Positions 25,580 to 33,629 of a stretch of DNA of 64,000 bases are shown piece after piece (within the stretch, counting starts at the first letter, position 1; each line of letters starts with the position of its first letter). The stretch comes from Pontibaca methylaminivorans (lineage in GTDB: Bacteria; Pseudomonadota; Alphaproteobacteria; Rhodobacterales; Rhodobacteraceae), in NCBI RefSeq assembly GCF_900156525.1, contig NZ_FTPS01000002.1:1-64000 (forward strand). The letters are read 5' to 3'. The notes below the pieces were generated by a model. That model made no database searches. It was not told the DNA's origin and was given only the letters and a program-made list of their open reading frames with translations. The translations under genes and the position numbers were made by a program.

Positions 25580-28500
25580 ATGTTTCGACCGCCTGCCCGT
25601 GCACCCGCGCGCCCCTGCGGCGGGAAGGACGGCCGCGCCGTGGCCCCTGCCGGTCATCCGGCCGGGCACGGAGGGCCGGGCGCGCTTTATCCGCTGTCGG
25701 GCGGCGAGGGCGGTGCGCAGGCGCTGCTGCGCCGGCTCGAGCGGGCGGCGGCGGTGCTGCACGGCGCGCAGCGGAGTTTCGGCACCGTTGCGGCTGCGGG
25801 CGGCGCGGGCGATCCCGCCGCACGGGGGCCGGAGCCTGCGCGGATCTGGTTCGAGGAAAACTTCTATATCATCGAGGCACAGATCCGGGACTGCCGCAAG
25901 GCGCTCGGGGACGAGGGCGCGCCGCTGCGTCTGCCGCTCAGCCGGGACGGGGACGGCGAATCCTGCCCGCGCATCTATCTGCTGATGCGCGATCTGGTCG
26001 GCGATCTCGCGGTGCCCGTCGATATGGCGCGCCTGCGCGGATGGATTCGCGCCGCGCAGGAGGCGGGGCCGCAGAATCGCCTTGCGCTGCGCGAACTCTG
26101 GGCGGTGCCGCTCATGCTGCGGCTTGCGGTGCTGGTGCGGCTGGCGCCGGTGGCCCGGGCGGTGGCGGCCAGATCCAAAGCCGGCGGTGCCGTGGAAAGC
26201 GGTGCCGTGGCGGGCGGCGAATCGCTTTCGGCGCTGCAGCAGGAAGCGCTCGACCGGGCGCGCGCCGCCTTTGCCAGCCTGCGCCTCTTTGCCCATACCG
26301 ACTGGAGCCGGACGGTCGAGGATCTGAGCGTGGTCGAGGCGATCCTGCGCCGCGATCCGGGCGCGGTCTATGCGCGCACCGATCCGGCCGGGCGCAACCG
26401 GCTGCGCAGCGAGGTCGCGGCACTGGCGCGGCGCGCCGGCATCCCCGAATGGCAGGCGGCCGAGGTCGCGCTTGCGCAGGCCGATGCCGCCGCGGCGGCC
26501 ATCCATGATGCCCCGGAACGGGACGTATGGCCCGGCGCCGGCGGTCCCGCGCTCGTCGCCCACTGGCTGATCGGGGAGGGGCGGCCCGCGCTGGAGGACG
26601 CCCTTGGCCTGCGTCCCGGTCTGCGGCTGCGCGCGGCCCGCTTTGCGCGGCGGCATGTGCTCGGGTTCCATCTTGGCCCGATCGGGCTGATCACGCTGCT
26701 GATGGTCGCGGCCGCGCTGCCGGTGATCTGGCGGCTGCATCCGCTGCCCGCGGTGCTGGTCACGCTGGCGCTGGCCATCGGGGCAAGCCACCTTGCGGTT
26801 GCGCTGGTCAACGCGGCGGTCACGTTCCTGCTGGCGCCGCGCGCGCTGCTGCGGCTCGACCTTTCGCAGGGCATCCCCGATGCCTGCCGCACGCTGGTCG
26901 CGGTGCCCTGCATGCTGACCTCGCCCCGGGGCATCGCGGACCTGGCGCAGGCGCTGGAGCTGCGCTGTCTCGGGAACCGCGACGGCAACCTGTTCTTTGC
27001 CCTGCTGAGCGATTTCGGCGATGCCGCCGCGCGCGAGATGCCGCAGGACGGCGCATTGCTGACCGCCGCGACCAATGCCATCGAGGCGCTGAATGCCCGC
27101 CATGCCGGCGATGGCCCGCCCCGTTTCGCGCTGTTTCATCGCGAGCGGCGCTGGAACCCGGCCGAGGGCTGCTGGATGGGCTGGGAGCGCAAGCGCGGCA
27201 AGCTGATCGCGCTGAACCGCTTTCTGCGCGGGCGGCAGGACGCGGATTGCCGGCTGCTGGCGGGGGATGCGGCGGTCCTGCGCGGCTGCGCCTTCGTGAT
27301 CACGCTCGATGCCGATACCGCCCTGCCGCCCGAGACCGGGCGCCGGCTGGTCGCGACGCTTGCGCATCCGATGAACCGCGCGGTCTGGGACGAAAACGCG
27401 GGCCGGGTGGTGGCGGGTTACGGCGTGCTGCAGCCGCGCGTGTCGATGAGCGGGGCCTACAAGGGCGCAACCCGGCTGGCGCGGCTGTTCGCCAACGAGG
27501 TCGGGCTCGACCCCTATTCGGGCGCGGTGTCGGACGTGTATCAGGATCTTTACGGTGAGGCGTCCTTCATCGGCAAGGGCATCTATGATATCGACATCTT
27601 CGCCCGCGCCACCGGCGAGCGCTTTCCCGAGAACATGATCCTGAGCCACGACCTGCTCGAGGGCAATTTCGCCCGTGCCGGTCTTGTCAGCGATATCGAC
27701 CTGCACGAGGACTATCCCGAAAGCTATGCCACCGACCTGCGCCGGCGCCATCGCTGGACGCGCGGTGACTGGCAGATCGCCCCCTGGCTGCTGCCTTTCG
27801 TCCCGGGGCCGGGGGGCACCTGGCGGCGCAACCCGCTTGATGCGCATCAGCGCTGGAAGATCCTCGACAACCTGCGCCGCAGCCTGGTGCCGGTGGCGCT
27901 TCTGGTGCTGCTGCTGCATGGCTGGCTGGCCGGGGCGCGGCCGGATTACTGGACGATGACCGTGCTGATGATCCTGTTCGCGCCGCCGCTCCTTCTTGGT
28001 CTGCATGACTGGATGCGGCGCGATCCGCGCATGGACCGCGCCCTGCACCGGCGCCTTACGGCCGAGGCCACCCGGCGCCGGCTGGCGCAGGCGGCGCTGC
28101 CGCTCGCGATGTTGCCCTGCGAGGCGGTGTTCAGCCTCGATGCCATCATCCGCAGCCTCTGGCGGCTTCTGGTCAGCCACCGCCGCCTGCTGGAGTGGCA
28201 GACCGCGAGCGCCGCCGCCCGCCGCGCCGAAACCGATCTCGGGGGATTCGTGCGGCTGCTGTGGCCGGGGCCGGCGCTGGCACTGGCGGTCGGGTGTGCG
28301 CTGCTGGTGCAGGGCGGGGCGGCCCTGCCGGTGGCGGCGCCTTTCCTGCTGGTCTGGGCGGGGACGCCGGCGCTTGCGCTCTGGCTCGGCCGCAGGCCGG
28401 GGCGGGAGCGGCGGGTGCTGCCCGACCGCGGCGGGCAGCGCTGGCTGGGCGGGCTTGCACGGCGGCACTGGCATTATTTCGAACTCGCGGTCGGGCCACG

Positions 28501-30076
28501 CGATCACGGCCTGCCCTGCGACAACCTGCAGAAGCGCGCGGGCGGCGGACCGCAAGGCGACGGGCCGGAAGGGGCCGGGGGCACGGAATGGCTGCGCAGC
28601 CATCGGACCTCGCCCACCAATATCGGCCTTTATCTGGCGGCGGTGCTGACGGCGCGGGATTTCGGTTACCTGACCGAGCCCGCGATGCAGGCGCGGATCG
28701 GTGAAACGCTCGATACGCTCGAACGACTGCCCCGCTTTCGCGGGCATTTCCTGAACTGGTATGACACGCAGGATCTGGCGCCGCTCGCGCCGGCCTATGT
28801 CTCGACCGTGGACAGCGGCAATCTGCTGGCCTGCCTGCTGGTGGTGGCGCGCGGGCTTGAGGAAACACCGCCCCCCGCCGTGGTCGCCGCGCGCATGTGG
28901 TCCGGGCTGCATGATGGCTGGCAGGTGCTGTCCGAGGCGCTGGTCCGCGACGGGGGTGCAAGAGTGGTGAAGGCCGCGCCATGGGCGGCTGTCGCTGCCG
29001 CTCTGGAACAGCCGCTGACGGCCGATGCGCCGCCCGCGCAACAGATGCAGCGGCTTGCGCGGCTGTCCGACAACCTGGACCGGGCGTTTGCGCACGGCAC
29101 GCGGCCCGGTGCGCCGCTGCCGGCCGAGGCCGCCCGATGGCTGCGCCGCCTGCGCGCGCAGGTCGAGGCGTGGCAGACCCACCTGGGCGACGGGGCCGGC
29201 GGCGATGCCGCAGGCAGGGCAGGGCGCGACCTCGCCCGCCGCTGCCGGGCGCTTGCGGCGATGGATTTCGATTTCCTGTGGCAGCCCGAACAGCGCCTTT
29301 TGAGCATCGGCTTCGATGTGACCCGCGGCGAGCGCGATGCGAGTTCCTATGACCTGCTGGCCTCGGAAGCGCGGCTTGCAAGCTTTGTCGCCATCGCGCA
29401 GGGGCGCCTGCCGCGTGATCACTGGCTGGCGCTCGGCCGTCCGCTGGTGGCGGTCGAGGGCAGCCCGACGCTCGTGTCCTGGGGCGGCACGATGTTCGAA
29501 TACCTGATGCCGCAACTGTTCATGCCCGAAGTCACGGGCAGCCTGCTGACGCGAAGCTGCCGCAACGCGGTGGCGTTCCAGATCGCCCACGGGCGCCGGC
29601 TGGGCCTGCCCTGGGGCGTGTCGGAATCGGCCTATGACCGGGTCGACGAAAAGGGATTCTACCAGTATCGCAGCTTTGGCGTGCCGGGGCTCGGGTTCCG
29701 GCGCGGGCTGGCGCGGGACCGGGTGGTGGCGCCCTATGCCTCGGCGCTTGCGCTCATGCTGCGGCCGCGCGCGGCGTTGGCCAATCTGCGCCGGCTGGAG
29801 AAACTCGGCGCGCTGGCGGAGGCGGGGTTTTACGAGGCGCTGGATTTCACCCCGGCCCGCCTGCGGGACCAGGCGTTTTTCGCCATGGTGAAAAGCCACA
29901 TGGCCCACCATCAGGGCATGGTTCTGCTGGCGCTTTCGGCGCTGCTGAACGACCGGCCGATGCAGCGCCGTTTCCTGCGCGAGCCGATGTTCCGCGCCCA
30001 TGACATCCTGCTGCATGAAAAAGTGCCGGTCGCCCCGGTCGTCGGCGAGGCGCGGGCCGGGGCCGGCCACGCCTGA
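25580..30076 (+). CDS. Cyclic beta-1,2-glucan synthase, GT84 plus Glycoamylase half (NdvB/ChvB N-terminal part)
   Basis: A 1498-residue inner-membrane protein. An N-terminal cytoplasmic region (1-350) is followed by membrane segments near 365-420, 770-810 and 850-940. Between the first two lies the GT84 glycosyltransferase: ITLDADTALPPETGRR (DxD-type, near 575), ILSHDLLEGNFARAG and RRRHRWTRGDWQIAPW (the Q/RxxRW-type motif). From about 1240 to 1480 comes a Glycoamylase (PF10091) domain with LSIGFDVTRGERDASSYDLL and SHMAHHQGMVLLALSALL. Agrobacterium and Brucella synthases of about 2800 residues continue into GH94; this one stops, and GH94 is a separate gene at 17052. It would build beta-1,2-glucan from UDP-glucose. 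The RBS is weak, so the ATG at 25580 is tentative. Confidence 0.87.
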   Translation: MFRPPARAPARPCGGKDGRAVAPAGHPAGHGGPGALYPLSGGEGGAQALLRRLERAAAVLHGAQRSFGTVAAAGGAGDPAARGPEPARIWFEENFYIIEAQIRDCRKALGDEGAPLRLPLSRDGDGESCPRIYLLMRDLVGDLAVPVDMARLRGWIRAAQEAGPQNRLALRELWAVPLMLRLAVLVRLAPVARAVAARSKAGGAVESGAVAGGESLSALQQEALDRARAAFASLRLFAHTDWSRTVEDLSVVEAILRRDPGAVYARTDPAGRNRLRSEVAALARRAGIPEWQAAEVALAQADAAAAAIHDAPERDVWPGAGGPALVAHWLIGEGRPALEDALGLRPGLRLRAARFARRHVLGFHLGPIGLITLLMVAAALPVIWRLHPLPAVLVTLALAIGASHLAVALVNAAVTFLLAPRALLRLDLSQGIPDACRTLVAVPCMLTSPRGIADLAQALELRCLGNRDGNLFFALLSDFGDAAAREMPQDGALLTAATNAIEALNARHAGDGPPRFALFHRERRWNPAEGCWMGWERKRGKLIALNRFLRGRQDADCRLLAGDAAVLRGCAFVITLDADTALPPETGRRLVATLAHPMNRAVWDENAGRVVAGYGVLQPRVSMSGAYKGATRLARLFANEVGLDPYSGAVSDVYQDLYGEASFIGKGIYDIDIFARATGERFPENMILSHDLLEGNFARAGLVSDIDLHEDYPESYATDLRRRHRWTRGDWQIAPWLLPFVPGPGGTWRRNPLDAHQRWKILDNLRRSLVPVALLVLLLHGWLAGARPDYWTMTVLMILFAPPLLLGLHDWMRRDPRMDRALHRRLTAEATRRRLAQAALPLAMLPCEAVFSLDAIIRSLWRLLVSHRRLLEWQTASAAARRAETDLGGFVRLLWPGPALALAVGCALLVQGGAALPVAAPFLLVWAGTPALALWLGRRPGRERRVLPDRGGQRWLGGLARRHWHYFELAVGPRDHGLPCDNLQKRAGGGPQGDGPEGAGGTEWLRSHRTSPTNIGLYLAAVLTARDFGYLTEPAMQARIGETLDTLERLPRFRGHFLNWYDTQDLAPLAPAYVSTVDSGNLLACLLVVARGLEETPPPAVVAARMWSGLHDGWQVLSEALVRDGGARVVKAAPWAAVAAALEQPLTADAPPAQQMQRLARLSDNLDRAFAHGTRPGAPLPAEAARWLRRLRAQVEAWQTHLGDGAGGDAAGRAGRDLARRCRALAAMDFDFLWQPEQRLLSIGFDVTRGERDASSYDLLASEARLASFVAIAQGRLPRDHWLALGRPLVAVEGSPTLVSWGGTMFEYLMPQLFMPEVTGSLLTRSCRNAVAFQIAHGRRLGLPWGVSESAYDRVDEKGFYQYRSFGVPGLGFRRGLARDRVVAPYASALALMLRPRAALANLRRLEKLGALAEAGFYEALDFTPARLRDQAFFAMVKSHMAHHQGMVLLALSALLNDRPMQRRFLREPMFRAHDILLHEKVPVAPVVGEARAGAGHA

Positions 30077-30593
30077 CACCGGTCGATGCGAGAGCGGCTG
30101 ATGGAGTGGCGTCCTGACCTGCCCCGGTCGCCTCATGAGCACCATTGTGTCGTGAACTTTACGCCTCCGGCGGGGATATTTCGGGCCAGAAGAAGGCTCT
30201 GGCCGGGGAATCGCCACGGCGAGCCAGTCATGCGCGGAGGTTCCGGTTTCATCCGCCGACAGGAACCTGCACCGTTTGCAGCGGAGAACCCCGGCCCCGG
30301 CCGGCCCCGGTGTGCGTTCGCTTTCACGGCGGGCGCCCGGTCGAAGCGGCGATCATGCACCGCCAGCCCCGCCAGCCCCCGGCGGCGCCGTAGATCGCCG
30401 CAGATCCGCGTGCGCCGAGCCGCAGGAACCGCCATCCGGTTAACCGAAGTCAAGGGCATCGTGCGAATCGGCCCTAGTCTGGTTCGCGTCCAGCCGGTGG
30501 CGCGCCGCCCGCCTGATTGCCGATTCCCGCGCCATCGTTCTGCCGCCAACCATCCGGCGCCGATGCGGGCCGCCGACCGACCGGAGAAAACCC
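30077..30593. other. Intergenic region, one interspersed repeat
   Basis: No gene is seen in these 517 bp. Besides the repeat copy at 30163-30195 it contains only GC-rich sequence and the leader of the Ric gene. I looked for FNR/NnrR-type inverted sites (TTGAT-N4-ATCAA) before the Ric gene, as such genes are often nitric-oxide regulated, and found none. Confidence 0.5.
30163..30195 (+). repeat. Interspersed intergenic repeat, copy 2
   Basis: GCCTCCGGCGGGGATATTTC followed by GGGCCAGAAGAAG, nearly identical to the copy on the opposite strand at 11684-11715. It lies just downstream of the glucan synthase gene. The outer arms are not self-complementary enough to call it a hairpin element. Confidence 0.7.
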
Positions 30594-31259
30594 ATGACCG
30601 ACACGCCCATTGCCCCCGAAACCACCATCCGCGACCTTGCCGCAACGCTGCCCGGCGCGGCGGCGATATTGCGCGATGCCGGCATCGGCTTCTGTTGCGG
30701 GGGCGATCTGAGCCTGCAGCAGGCGGCCGAAAAGGCCGGGGTCGATCCCTCGGCCCTGATCGCGCGGCTTCGCGACAGCAGCAGCCGCGCCAACGCTGAT
30801 GCGCCGCAGGACTTCCCCGGCCTGATCGACCATATCCTGACGCGCTATCACGCGACCCACCGCGAGGAGCTCGATACCCTTGTTCCGCTGGCCGAGCGGG
30901 TCGAGCGCGTGCATGGCAGCCACGCCGAGGCGCCGCTTGGCCTGGCCGAGGCGCTGGTCGCCCTGCGCGACGACCTCGAATCGCACATGGTGAAGGAAGA
31001 ACGCGTGCTGTTTCCGGCGATCCTGCACGGGGCGGGCGCGAAGATGGCCGGCCCGATCCGGGTGATGACCGAGGAACATGCCGACACCACCGGGATTCTG
31101 GCGCGCATCGAACATGTCACCCACGGGCTCCGCCTGCCCGAAGACGCCTGCGGATCCTGGAGCGCGCTTTATGCGGGCCTGCGCAAGCTGGGCGATGACG
31201 TGGTGGCCCATATCCACCTGGAGGAAACGAACCTCTTTCCCCGCGCGCTCGCGTCCTGA
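30594..31259 (+). CDS. ric: Iron-sulfur cluster repair di-iron protein (Ric/YtfE/ScdA family)
   Basis: A 221-residue protein. The N-terminal ScdA_N part has TIRDLAATLPGAAAILRDAG and the F-C-C-G-G motif; the C-terminal haemerythrin-like bundle provides the di-iron ligands (HATHREELDTL, HMVKEERVLFPAIL, TEEHADTTGIL, HIHLEETNLFP). Ric proteins repair Fe-S clusters damaged by nitric oxide or oxidants and may release iron. The ATG follows GGAGAAAACCC. It stands alone on the plus strand before lrgAB. Function is supported by complete family motifs. Confidence 0.94.
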   Translation: MTDTPIAPETTIRDLAATLPGAAAILRDAGIGFCCGGDLSLQQAAEKAGVDPSALIARLRDSSSRANADAPQDFPGLIDHILTRYHATHREELDTLVPLAERVERVHGSHAEAPLGLAEALVALRDDLESHMVKEERVLFPAILHGAGAKMAGPIRVMTEEHADTTGILARIEHVTHGLRLPEDACGSWSALYAGLRKLGDDVVAHIHLEETNLFPRALAS

Positions 31260-31424
31260 ACGCCCTCCGGCGGGGCAGAGGGGCGGGGGCCCGACCGCCG
31301 CCACCCCTTTTCCGCGCCGCACGGACGGGGACTTTCGCGCGGATTCGGCTTGGCGCCTGTGGATTGTCCGGCGCAATGATGGTCGATTGAGGCCAATGAC
31401 TGAATCATGCGCGGAGGACAGGCG

Positions 31425-31781
31425 ATGTTGCAGGGCATCGGAATACTGCTGGTGTTGCAACTGACGGGCGAGGTCGTGTCGGGGCTCTTGAGCCTTCCGG
31501 TTCCGGGGCCGGTCATGGGAATGATCCTGCTGTTTGCCTGGCTCTGCTGGCGCGGCCGCGTTCCGCAATCGCTCGACACGGTGGCGCGGGGCCTTCTGGC
31601 GCGGCTCAGCCTGCTGTATGTCCCCGCCGGTGTCGGCATCATCCAGTATCTTGCCGACCTGCGCAGCGACGGGGTGGCGATCGCGGTTGCGGTGGTGGCA
31701 AGCACGGTGCTGGCCATCATCGTCACCGGCCTGGCGCTGCAATGGCTGCTGCGCCGCCCGGCACCGCAGGACGCGCCATGA
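31425..31781 (+). CDS. lrgA: LrgA/CidA-family membrane protein
   Basis: A 118-residue protein with four predicted membrane helices and the family pattern LPVPGPVMGMILLFAWL and LYVPAGVGIIQYLADL. LrgA/CidA proteins are holin-like and act with LrgB in murein hydrolase control, overflow metabolism or organic-acid transport; plant and bacterial LrgAB act as glycolate/glycerate or pyruvate carriers. GGAGG lies nine bases before the ATG at 31425. The stop overlaps the lrgB start as ATGA. Confidence 0.9.
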   Translation: MLQGIGILLVLQLTGEVVSGLLSLPVPGPVMGMILLFAWLCWRGRVPQSLDTVARGLLARLSLLYVPAGVGIIQYLADLRSDGVAIAVAVVASTVLAIIVTGLALQWLLRRPAPQDAP

Positions 31782-32500
31782 CCCCCGGCAATGTTCATGA
31801 TCTCTGGGTCTATCTTGCCGGGACGCCGCTGCTCTGGCTGACGCTCACGCTGCTTGCCTTCATCGCCGCGGACTGGATCCACCTGCGCTTCGGCCGCCGG
31901 GCGCTGCTCAATCCGGTGGTGCTGGCCGTCGCGCTGCTGATCCTCGTGCTCTGGCTGACGGATACATCTTACGGGCGCTATTTCGAGGGGGCGCAGTTCG
32001 TGCATTTCCTGCTCGGCCCGGCGACGGTGGCGCTTGCGGTTCCGCTGTATCAGCAGCTTGCCGACCTGCGCCGGCACTGGCGGCGGATCCTGCTGGGCGT
32101 GTTGCTCGGGTCGGCCACCGCCAGCACCGTGGCGATGGGTGCCGCCGCGATGATGGGGGCATCGCTGTCGACCATCCTGTCGCTCGGGCCGAAATCGGTG
32201 ACGACGCCGATCGCCATGGGCATTTCGGAAAAGATCGGCGGCGAACCCACGCTGACGGCGATCATAGTCATTCTGACCGGGATTTTCGGGGCGGTGATCG
32301 CGGGGCCGGTGCTTGATCTCTGCCGGGTGCGCGATCCGCGGGCCCGGGGCCTGGCCATGGGGGTGAGCGCCCACGGCATCGGCACGGCGACCGCCTTTGA
32401 TGAAAGCGCGCGCACCGGAGCCTATGCCGGCATGGCCATGGCGCTGAGCGCGGTCCTGACCGCGGTGCTGCTGCCGCTCGGGTTGCTCGGACTGCGGTGA
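31778..32500 (+). CDS. lrgB: LrgB-family membrane protein
   Basis: A 240-residue protein with about seven hydrophobic segments. LrgB signatures include NPVVLAVALLILVLW, LLGPATVALAVPLYQQ, SLGPKSVTTPIAMGISEKIG and GVSAHGIGTATAFDESARTG. It is the partner of LrgA in the inner membrane, encoded in a two-gene operon with an ATGA overlap. Which substrate or process it serves here cannot be read from the sequence. Confidence 0.93.
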   Translation: MTPGNVHDLWVYLAGTPLLWLTLTLLAFIAADWIHLRFGRRALLNPVVLAVALLILVLWLTDTSYGRYFEGAQFVHFLLGPATVALAVPLYQQLADLRRHWRRILLGVLLGSATASTVAMGAAAMMGASLSTILSLGPKSVTTPIAMGISEKIGGEPTLTAIIVILTGIFGAVIAGPVLDLCRVRDPRARGLAMGVSAHGIGTATAFDESARTGAYAGMAMALSAVLTAVLLPLGLLGLR

Positions 32501-32572
32501 GGGCGGGGCCGTGCCGGGGCACGCAGTCGCGCGGTTTCCGGCCGGCCGCGGCGGCGGGCGCGGAATTGACCG

Positions 32573-32597
32573 GGAACATTCCCCGCGGGGCGTCGTT
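32573..32597 (+). promoter_or_regulatory. EcfG-type promoter before sodC
   Basis: GGAAC (32573-32577), a 16-bp spacer and CGTT (32594-32597) match the alphaproteobacterial general stress sigma (EcfG) consensus GGAAC-N16/17-CGTT exactly. The sodC ATG is 48 bp downstream, a normal leader length. Confidence 0.65.
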
Positions 32598-32644
32598 GAG
32601 CAGGCACAGACATTTTCCACGCTCTGCAACCGATAGGGGATGAG

Positions 32645-33154
32645 ATGAAGACACTTGTTGCAACCGCTCTTCTCGTCAGTCTGGCCGCGCCCGCTCTTCA
32701 CGCCGCCGAGGTGTCCGCGCAGGTCGAGAACCGCGAGGGAGACCCGCTCGGCACCGTCACCGTGCGCGATACGCCTTCCGGGGTGGCGCTGGCGACGCTC
32801 GCGCTCGAAGGCCTTCCCGAGGGCGACTATGCGATCCACCTGCATGAAACCGGGGATTGCTCGGCCGATGATTTCGAATCGGCGGGCGGGCATGTGGCCG
32901 GGGACCGTGAACATGGCGTTCTTGTCGAGGGCGGCCCGCATCCCGGCGACATGCCGAACCTTACGGTGAGGTCCGACGGCATCGCGCAGGGTGACGTGTT
33001 CCTGCCCAATCTGGACGTGAGCCGTGACCTTCTGGACGAGGACGGGGCGGCGCTGGTCATCCATGACGGCACGGACGATTACGAAAGCCAGCCCTCCGGC
33101 GATGCCGGAGACCGGCTCGCCTGCGGTGAGTTCACCGAACAGGCGGCGGAATAA
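32645..33154 (+). CDS. sodC: Periplasmic Cu/Zn superoxide dismutase
   Basis: A 169-residue protein with a Sec signal (MKTLVATALLVSLAAPALHA). Metal ligands are in place: HLHETGDC (His65, His67), the bridging His in SAGGHVAG, GGPHPGDMPNL with His and Asp, and VIHDGTDDY. The disulfide cysteines (Cys72 and the Cys of RLACGEF) are present. It dismutates superoxide in the periplasm. GGGGATGAG precedes the ATG. A perfect EcfG-type promoter motif lies upstream, suggesting induction by general stress. Confidence 0.93.
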   Translation: MKTLVATALLVSLAAPALHAAEVSAQVENREGDPLGTVTVRDTPSGVALATLALEGLPEGDYAIHLHETGDCSADDFESAGGHVAGDREHGVLVEGGPHPGDMPNLTVRSDGIAQGDVFLPNLDVSRDLLDEDGAALVIHDGTDDYESQPSGDAGDRLACGEFTEQAAE

Positions 33155-33435
33155 AGGACCGCGCGGGCCGGGAACCTATTTCCTGCCCGCGGGTTCTGCT
33201 GAACCCGGGCCAAGGCCGCTTATCGTCCTTTGATCGACACGTGCCGAAGGGGCCCGCAAGCCGGGCCGCTGCCACCGGCACAGCCCGGGTCTTCCCGTCC
33301 TGCGCGGATATGCGCTCCCGGGTGGGGCGGGAAGGCACATTTCGGCGCCCTGGAACCATGCACCGGCCCAGGCGTTGCCCGTTTGAGTCCCCGCGCGGCC
33401 GGTGCGGCCCACACCGGCACCGGCGGCGCGGGGAA
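33155..33435. other. sodC downstream region with a hairpin
   Basis: A ten-pair hairpin with one bulge, GCCCGCGGGTTC facing GAACCCGGGC (33185-33210), follows sodC and may terminate or stabilise its transcript, although no U-tract follows. I see no gene in the rest. Confidence 0.4.
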
Positions 33436-33559
33436 CGTGGCCAAAGAGGACTGGCGGCAAGGGCGCTTCGAAACCGTGCCGGACGACGAGGCCGAATTCC
33501 CCCTGCCCGCAAACGGCACGAAGCCGCGGCGGGCCCTTGGCGGGGTATTCTATCCCTGA
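33436..33559 (+). pseudogene. Pirin-family C-terminal remnant
   Basis: The plus frame reads NVAKEDWRQGRFETVPDDEA, EFPLP and ends at 33559. This closely resembles the pirin C-terminal pattern (KADWRxGRFxxVPGDxxEFIPLP). No cupin core with the iron-binding His residues is visible upstream in any frame, so only the tail of about 40 residues remains. It implies a deletion between sodC and the hydrolase gene. Confidence 0.4.
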
Positions 33560-33629
33560 CCCTGCAACGACAGCACCGGCCGGCGGATTTGATCCGGCCG
33601 ACCGGTGTGTCCTGGCAAGGGCGTCTGCC

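Noticed and set aside
25490-30217. 1575-codon minus-strand frame opposite the glucan synthase
   Set aside because: Antisense shadow of the GT84 gene, extremely rich in Arg, Gln and His, with no motif.
30400-30593. FNR/NnrR-type site before the Ric gene
   Set aside because: No inverted TTGAT/ATCAA-like pair is present in the leader.
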